In this document: positions 42,580 through 47,303 of the stretch, piece by piece | Numbering within the stretch: the stretch's first letter is position 1 | Layout of the letters: every line of letters starts with the position of its first letter | From: an uncultured Mollicutes bacterium | GTDB lineage: Bacteria > Bacillota_I > Bacilli_A > RF39 > UBA660 | DNA length: 47,303 bases | Reading direction: 5' to 3' | Assembly (NCBI GenBank): GCA_946500425.1 | Contig: CAMMVQ010000009.1 | Span: 1-47,303, forward strand | Made by a program: the position numbers and the translations under genes | Notes under the pieces: generated by a model | Databases searched by the model: none | What the model was told of the DNA's origin: nothing | What the model saw: only the letters and a program-made list of their open reading frames with translations

Positions 42580-42786
42580 TAAAATCATTGATGAAAAACT
42601 AGTAGACAAACAATTTGTTTTAAAGAGAGTTAGCGCGTGGTGAGAGCTAATAAACAATGGTTGCCGAAGCTATTTTCTAGAGCAATTAATACTTGCCGGT
42701 TAAAAGCCGTTATCTAAATTAAGAATAAATTAGGATGGTACCACGGTCTAATCGTTCCTAGCGATAGATGTGGTGCCTCTTTTAAT
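42580..42786 (+). ncRNA. T-box riboswitch, alanine-specific
   Basis: Senses uncharged tRNA-Ala upstream of the operon containing alaS. Stem I begins near ATTGATGAAAAACTAG; the AGAGAGTTAG box follows. The specifier codon GCT is at 42669-42671 in CCGAAGCTATTTTCTAGAGC. The antiterminator has TTAGGATGGTACCACGG with TGGT (42736-42739), pairing with the tRNA ACCA end. The terminator is a long hairpin 42737-42777 followed by TCTTTT. Confidence 0.92.
42737..42786 (+). terminator. regulated terminator of the alanine T-box
   Basis: GGTACCAC (42737-42744) pairs with GTGGTGCC (42770-42777), with an inner stem TCTAATCG/CGATAGA, followed by TCTTTT. The 5' arm includes the antiterminator TGGTACC sequence, so the two structures exclude each other. 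Confidence 0.8.
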
Positions 42787-42799
42787 ATGGGAGGGAATA

Positions 42800-43372
42800 A
42801 TGGAACTAAAAAAAAGAGAACCAAAGATTTTTATTGTTGCGGGTAAAGCTAATTCAGGAAAGGATACTACTTGTGAGTTAATCGATAATTATATTAAAAT
42901 AAAGGGGTTAAAAGCCATTAATTTACAGTTTTCATCTTACATAAAGATGTATGCTAAAGAAATTAGCGGCTGGAACGGACAGGAGGATACCAAACCAAGA
43001 AGCTTACTTCAAGAATTAGGAACAGAAATTATAAGATCTAAAATAGATAATTTGTTTTTCATTAAAAGGATAATTGGCGACATAGAGGTATACTCATATT
43101 ATTTTGATGTTATTACCATATCTGATACTAGACTTCCGGAGGAAATAGAAAACATAAAAGCATCGTTTAAAAATGCTGTAAGTATTAACTTGATACGTCC
43201 AAACTTTGAAAATAGTTTAACTGGAAAAGAAAGAAAGCATAGAACTGAAACGGCGTTAGATGATTTTAAAGATTATGATTATACTATTATTAATGATGGT
43301 TCGATAGAAGACTTAAATGAGAAAATAAAAAGTATAGTAAATGAGGTGTTAGAAAATGAAAAGGTTAACTAG
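42800..43372 (+). CDS. P-loop nucleotide kinase, dNMP-kinase-like
   Basis: A 190-residue P-loop protein. The Walker A motif is GKANSGKDT (15-23), preceded by KIFIVA, and SDTRLPEEIENIK near residue 107 resembles the D-x-R-x-x-x-E motif of deoxynucleoside monophosphate kinases of phage and bacterial type. The lid-like part is IRPNFENSLTGKERKHRTETALDDF. It would phosphorylate a (d)NMP, but the substrate cannot be given. ATG 42800 with GGGAGGGAATA is used. It is the first gene behind the alanine T-box and overlaps alaS by 17 bp, so it is under alanine tRNA control. Confidence 0.75.
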   Translation: MELKKREPKIFIVAGKANSGKDTTCELIDNYIKIKGLKAINLQFSSYIKMYAKEISGWNGQEDTKPRSLLQELGTEIIRSKIDNLFFIKRIIGDIEVYSYYFDVITISDTRLPEEIENIKASFKNAVSINLIRPNFENSLTGKERKHRTETALDDFKDYDYTIINDGSIEDLNEKIKSIVNEVLENEKVN

Positions 43373-46058
43373 TAACGAAATAAGAAAAATGTTTTTGGAT
43401 TACTTTAAAGAGCACGGACACATGATTGTTCCTTCAGCTTCCTTAATTCCGGATAATGATCCATCTATTTTATGGATTAATGCTGGTGTTGCGCCTTTAA
43501 AAAAGTATTTTGATGGAAGGGAAAATCCTCCTAGTAAAAGGCTTGTTAACGCGCAAAAATGTTTAAGAACTAATGATATTGAAAACGTTGGTAAAACCGC
43601 AAGACATCATACCTTTTTTGAAATGCTTGGTAATTTTTCAATTGGTGATTATTTTAGAGATGAAGCTTTAGGGTATGCTTGGGAGCTTTTAACTAGTCCT
43701 AATTGGTACGGAATTGATAAGGAAAAATTATATGTTACGGTATATCCGGATGATAATGAAACCTATGAAAAATGGTTATCACTAGGCGTTAATCCTTCTC
43801 ACATAATTAAATGCAAAGATAATTTCTGGGATATAGGTTCTGGACCTTGTGGACCTGATTCAGAAATATTTTTTGACCGGGGTGAAAAGTATGACCCGGA
43901 AAATAAGGGAATAGAATTATTGAAAAAAGACGTTGAAAATGATCGTTACATAGAGATATGGAACGTGGTTTTTAGTCAGTTTAATCATAAACCAGGACTT
44001 GAAAGAAAAGATTTCCCAGAGTTGCCACATAAGAACATTGATACCGGGATGGGACTTGAAAGGTTGGTTTGTATTATCCAATCTGGTGAAACAAACTATG
44101 ACACGGATTTATTCATGCCGATAATAAAGCGAATAGAAGAATTATCTTCCGCTAAATATGATGGCTCAATGCCTTTTAAAGTTATTTCTGACCATGTAAA
44201 AACCTTAGTTTTTGCACTTAGTGATGGTGCTTCTTTCTCGAACGAAGGAAGAGGTTACGTATTAAGAAGAATCTTAAGAAGAGCTTGTCGCTATGGTAAA
44301 AAAATCGGATTACATGAGCCTTTTATGTATAAATTAACCGGAAGCGTAATAGGGATAATGAAAGACGCTTATCCTTATCTTGTTAGAAATAAAGAGTTAG
44401 TTGATAAGCAAATAAAAAAAGAAGAGGAAACGTTTTTAAAAACCCTATCATCCGGTGAAAGAAAGTTAAACGAGATGGTGTCATCTGGTAAAAAGATAAC
44501 TGGTCAGGACGTTTTTAAACTTTATGATACTTATGGTTTCCCTTACGAGTTAACCGAAGAAATCTTAAGAGAAAACAATATTATGATAAGTAAAGACGAA
44601 TTTTTAAGTTGCATGCAAAGACAAAAACAAATGGCAAGAGAAGCATCTAACATGTCTAAAAGTGCTTCAATGAACGTTCAAAGTGACTTGATAAACTTTA
44701 AAGAAGAAAGTACGTTTACTGGTTATGATGAATTACAAACTAAGGCTAAGGTAATATTTCTTTGTGACACAGAAGGAAAAAAAGGTGAGTTTTACTCTGA
44801 AGGTATGGTAGTTTTGGATAAAACGCCGTTTTATGCAACCATGGGTGGTCAAGAAGGCGATACGGGCTATATTACTAATGATAATTTAAAAGCAGAGGTG
44901 ATTAGAACCGAAAAGGCCCCTAATGGACAAAACGTATGTTTTGTTAGAATAATAAACGGTGAAATTAACGTTGGTGATGAGGTTGTCGCAAGCGTTGATG
45001 AAGAAAAAAGGTTTACTACTTGTCAAAACCATACGGCAACTCATTTGCTCCAAAAGGCTCTTCAAGACGTGCTGGGAAGTAACGTTACGCAAGCGGGCAG
45101 TTACGTGGATTACGAAAATTTAAGATTTGATTTTCACTATGACGGGCAAATAACCGATGAGGACATAATTAAAGTAGAAGAAAAAGTAAACGAAATGATA
45201 AAGGCATGTTATCCTGCAGAGATAAAAGAAATGAGCTTGGATGACGCTAAAAAGCTTGGCGCTATGGCGCTATTTGAAGATAAGTACGGGAGTACTGTTA
45301 GGGTCGTAAAGTTTGGAAGTTCCATTGAATTATGCGGAGGAACTCATGTTACTAATACCGGAAACATAAGAAGTTTTGCAATTAAGCAAATAGAGTCTAA
45401 AGGTCTTAACGTTTATAGGATTGAAGGGGTTTGTGATACTAACCTAGAAACAGAAGTATTTGACATGATAAAACCATATAATGACGAGATGATATTACTT
45501 TTAAAGAAAGCTAAAAAAATCGTAAGCAAAGCTGAAGAAGATGGTTTTGAACTAAGTTTTAACGCTAAGATTTCAAACGAAAGACCAAAGTGCTATAAGG
45601 ACATCTTAGAAAATAAATCCGAGGTTGAAAGATTAAGAAAAGATGTTGCTAGTTTGGAGAAAAAGTATGATGAAGAAAAGGTAAAAGCATTGTTATTAAA
45701 AGCTCCTTCTTACGCTTCAAATAAAGTTGATGGAAAGTATGGTGAAGTTGTGATTGAAACGTTTAACAACTATGACATGAACGCGGTTAAGACGCTGGCC
45801 AGTGAAGTTTTAACCAAATTAGAAAACGGAATAGTATTCTTTGCAAACGTTAATGAAAACGCGGTTAACTTTGTTGCTAAAGCAAGCGATACTTTAAAAG
45901 ACAAAATAAACGTAGGCCAATTGGTTAAAGATGTGTCCGTTATATGTGAGGGAAATGGTGGAGGAAGTTCGTCATTTGCACAAGGCGGCGGAACTAACGC
46001 CTCAAAGTTAGACATGGCGATGAATTACGTAAAACAAAACATAGTAAATAAGGAGTAA
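43356..46058 (+). CDS. alaS: alanine--tRNA ligase
   Basis: Class II synthetase with editing activity. The 900-residue protein has the class II catalytic core (MLGNFSIGDYF, GSGPCGPDSEIF, and GYVLRRILRRACRYG), the editing domain with HTATH (His559-His563) and CGGTH (Cys660, His664), which form the zinc site, and a C-Ala domain ending GGGTNASKLDMAMNYV with the Gly-rich motif. The start overlaps the preceding kinase-like gene and is preceded by AGGTGTTAGAAA. The alanine T-box upstream of the preceding gene fits its regulation. Length is slightly above the usual 870-880. Confidence 0.97.
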   Translation: MKRLTSNEIRKMFLDYFKEHGHMIVPSASLIPDNDPSILWINAGVAPLKKYFDGRENPPSKRLVNAQKCLRTNDIENVGKTARHHTFFEMLGNFSIGDYFRDEALGYAWELLTSPNWYGIDKEKLYVTVYPDDNETYEKWLSLGVNPSHIIKCKDNFWDIGSGPCGPDSEIFFDRGEKYDPENKGIELLKKDVENDRYIEIWNVVFSQFNHKPGLERKDFPELPHKNIDTGMGLERLVCIIQSGETNYDTDLFMPIIKRIEELSSAKYDGSMPFKVISDHVKTLVFALSDGASFSNEGRGYVLRRILRRACRYGKKIGLHEPFMYKLTGSVIGIMKDAYPYLVRNKELVDKQIKKEEETFLKTLSSGERKLNEMVSSGKKITGQDVFKLYDTYGFPYELTEEILRENNIMISKDEFLSCMQRQKQMAREASNMSKSASMNVQSDLINFKEESTFTGYDELQTKAKVIFLCDTEGKKGEFYSEGMVVLDKTPFYATMGGQEGDTGYITNDNLKAEVIRTEKAPNGQNVCFVRIINGEINVGDEVVASVDEEKRFTTCQNHTATHLLQKALQDVLGSNVTQAGSYVDYENLRFDFHYDGQITDEDIIKVEEKVNEMIKACYPAEIKEMSLDDAKKLGAMALFEDKYGSTVRVVKFGSSIELCGGTHVTNTGNIRSFAIKQIESKGLNVYRIEGVCDTNLETEVFDMIKPYNDEMILLLKKAKKIVSKAEEDGFELSFNAKISNERPKCYKDILENKSEVERLRKDVASLEKKYDEEKVKALLLKAPSYASNKVDGKYGEVVIETFNNYDMNAVKTLASEVLTKLENGIVFFANVNENAVNFVAKASDTLKDKINVGQLVKDVSVICEGNGGGSSSFAQGGGTNASKLDMAMNYVKQNIVNKE

Positions 46059-46064
46059 AAAGTT

Positions 46065-47186
46065 ATGGCAGAAAAAGTTGAAATACTAGAGCTTGAAGAA
46101 GAACCAAAAAGAAAATTAAAACGTTGGGTAAAAATATTACTTGGATTGTTAGTCATTTTAATAATTGCTATAGTATCAGTGATGATTATTTTTAGTTATC
46201 TTTTGTCTGCGGTGTCTTCTAAAAGTAACGTAATTGAGTTTTCGGTTGATGAGGGTTCATCAGTTTATGCGGTTGGTAAAAAACTAGAAGATGAGGGAGT
46301 AATAAGAAGTTATTTGGCATATAAAGTGCTTGTTAAATTAAGGGGAATAAACGGTTATAAGGCGGGTATTTATAGGCTTGATAAAAGTTATTCTACAACG
46401 GACATAGTTGACTTATTAACGGGAGAATATTATGAAAAAAATGGTGTTACCATTACTTTTAAAGAAGGAAATACGATTAGACGAGTTGCTAAAGAAATCG
46501 CTAAAAATACTAATATCACTGAAAATGAAATATACACCTTAATGGAAGATGATGCGTACGTAGATGAATTGATTAGTAAGTATTGGTTTTTGACTAATGA
46601 CATAAAAAATGATGATGTATATTATCCTTTGGAAGGATACTTATTTCCAGAAACTTATACTTTTACAACCAACGTAAATGCCAAGATGATAATCGAAACG
46701 ATGCTTGATCAAAGTGATAAAATATTATCAAAATATAAGTCTCAAATAGATTTAAGTGGGTATACGATTCATGAAATTGCCACGCTAGCTTCAATGGTGG
46801 AAAAAGAAGGCATATTAAACGAGGACCGTGCGATGATTGCTGGTGTGTTTTATAACCGACTAGATGCTGGTATGTCGCTTGGAAGTGACGTTACAACGTA
46901 TTATGCTGCTAAAGTAGAAGTTGGGGAAAGAGACCTTACTTCAAACGAGATAAACACTTATAACCCTTATAATACTAGGGGACCTAACATGGCTGGAAAA
47001 CTTCCGGTAGGACCAATATCAAACTTTGGAGAAGCTTCTTTAAAAGCGGTTTTAAACCCAACTAATAATGATTATTATTATTTTGTAGCGGATAAATCAG
47101 GTAAGACTCATTTTACTAAAACGTATGAAGAACACCAATCTTTAATAAAAGAATTAAAAGAAGCTAATAACTGGATAGAGTGGTAA
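46065..47186 (+). CDS. mltG: endolytic murein transglycosylase MltG
   Basis: Membrane-bound lytic transglycosylase that cuts nascent glycan strands and sets their length. The 373-residue protein has a cytoplasmic N-terminus, a transmembrane helix (about 24-46), a LysM-like part with VDEGSSVYAVGKKL, and the YceG catalytic domain with EGYLFPETYTF, ATLASMVEKEG (catalytic Glu246), AGVFYNRL, SDVTTYY and YNTRGPNMAGKLPVGPISN. It follows alaS by 6 bp and a terminator follows, so it may be the last gene of the alanine T-box operon; an intervening promoter was not seen. Confidence 0.94.
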   Translation: MAEKVEILELEEEPKRKLKRWVKILLGLLVILIIAIVSVMIIFSYLLSAVSSKSNVIEFSVDEGSSVYAVGKKLEDEGVIRSYLAYKVLVKLRGINGYKAGIYRLDKSYSTTDIVDLLTGEYYEKNGVTITFKEGNTIRRVAKEIAKNTNITENEIYTLMEDDAYVDELISKYWFLTNDIKNDDVYYPLEGYLFPETYTFTTNVNAKMIIETMLDQSDKILSKYKSQIDLSGYTIHEIATLASMVEKEGILNEDRAMIAGVFYNRLDAGMSLGSDVTTYYAAKVEVGERDLTSNEINTYNPYNTRGPNMAGKLPVGPISNFGEASLKAVLNPTNNDYYYFVADKSGKTHFTKTYEEHQSLIKELKEANNWIEW

Positions 47187-47195
47187 AATCAAATT

Positions 47196-47222
47196 AAAAA
47201 CTAACTTTAAGTTAGTTTTTAT
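47196..47222 (+). terminator. mltG terminator
   Basis: AAAAACTAACTT (47196-47207) pairs with AAGTTAGTTTTT (47209-47220) around a small loop; the T-rich 3' side follows. The last 80 bases of the window hold no recognisable feature. Confidence 0.8.
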
Positions 47223-47303
47223 TATAACAGAATTCATAATAATGCATTGGAAGTGACTAACTATAAGAAGTCAAGACATTTTTTTGAAAAATCCTAAAAA
47301 GAT

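Overview
The window looks like the chromosome of a low-GC, endospore-forming Firmicute of the Bacilli side. The reasons are strong A+T bias, Shine-Dalgarno sequences of the AGGAGG or GGTGAT type, three T-box leaders, a CIRCE/HrcA heat-shock operon, the spore genes gpr and spoIIP plus a SpoIIID-like regulator, and a MurE with the DNPR motif of meso-diaminopimelate ligases. TGA is used as a stop (for example mutL, spoIIP and rsmE), so the code is the standard bacterial one and not the Mycoplasma code. An uncultured gut lineage of the RF39 or Erysipelotrichales type fits, but that is inference. No rRNA, tRNA or CRISPR array was seen.

Layout. 1-1131: the 3' part of a repeat-bearing GH25 lysozyme, then a convergent small Pro/Tyr-rich gene. 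1229-5399: an operon of an unknown gene, mutL, a kinase-like gene, miaA and a small membrane protein. 5421-6643 (minus strand): a transglutaminase-like protein and rpsT. 6750-23105: a recognisable Bacillus-type backbone, gpr, spoIIP, a yqxA-position gene, lepA, hemW, hrcA, grpE, dnaK and dnaJ, interrupted by lineage-specific insertions (a hypothetical gene, T-box-trpS, two genes before hemW, a tail-anchored protein, and pepF between dnaK and dnaJ). 23320-28687: a P-type ATPase, T-box-metG and a membrane-anchored lytic transglycosylase.

28690-30200 is an accessory island. It holds a retron with a readable msr-msd RNA and a reverse transcriptase broken by two single-base frame changes, followed by a tiny hydrophobic ORF that faces a strong antisense promoter across a bidirectional terminator, an arrangement like a type I toxin-antitoxin locus. 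30276-36640 returns to housekeeping genes: murE, a thyA lacking its catalytic segment, folA, a single-domain Clp-like AAA+ ATPase on the minus strand, rsmE, a membrane protein and mtaB.

36658-38560 holds two tandem promoter-plus-gene cassettes for DUF1016/YhcG-type PDDEXK nucleases. The paralogues are nearly identical at both ends but diverged in the middle. In the diverged part each gene has a 19-nt inverted repeat at exactly the same codon position, with a different sequence in each copy. This is the most unusual signal in the window. 38650-47186 carries recD2, a 54-residue membrane protein, a hypothetical protein, an HdeD-like membrane protein, an alanine T-box leading a dNMP-kinase-like gene and alaS, and mltG.

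Together the genes cover peptidoglycan synthesis and remodelling, tRNA charging under T-box control, tRNA modification, protein quality control under HrcA, and sporulation, with two islands that look like defence or mobile functions.
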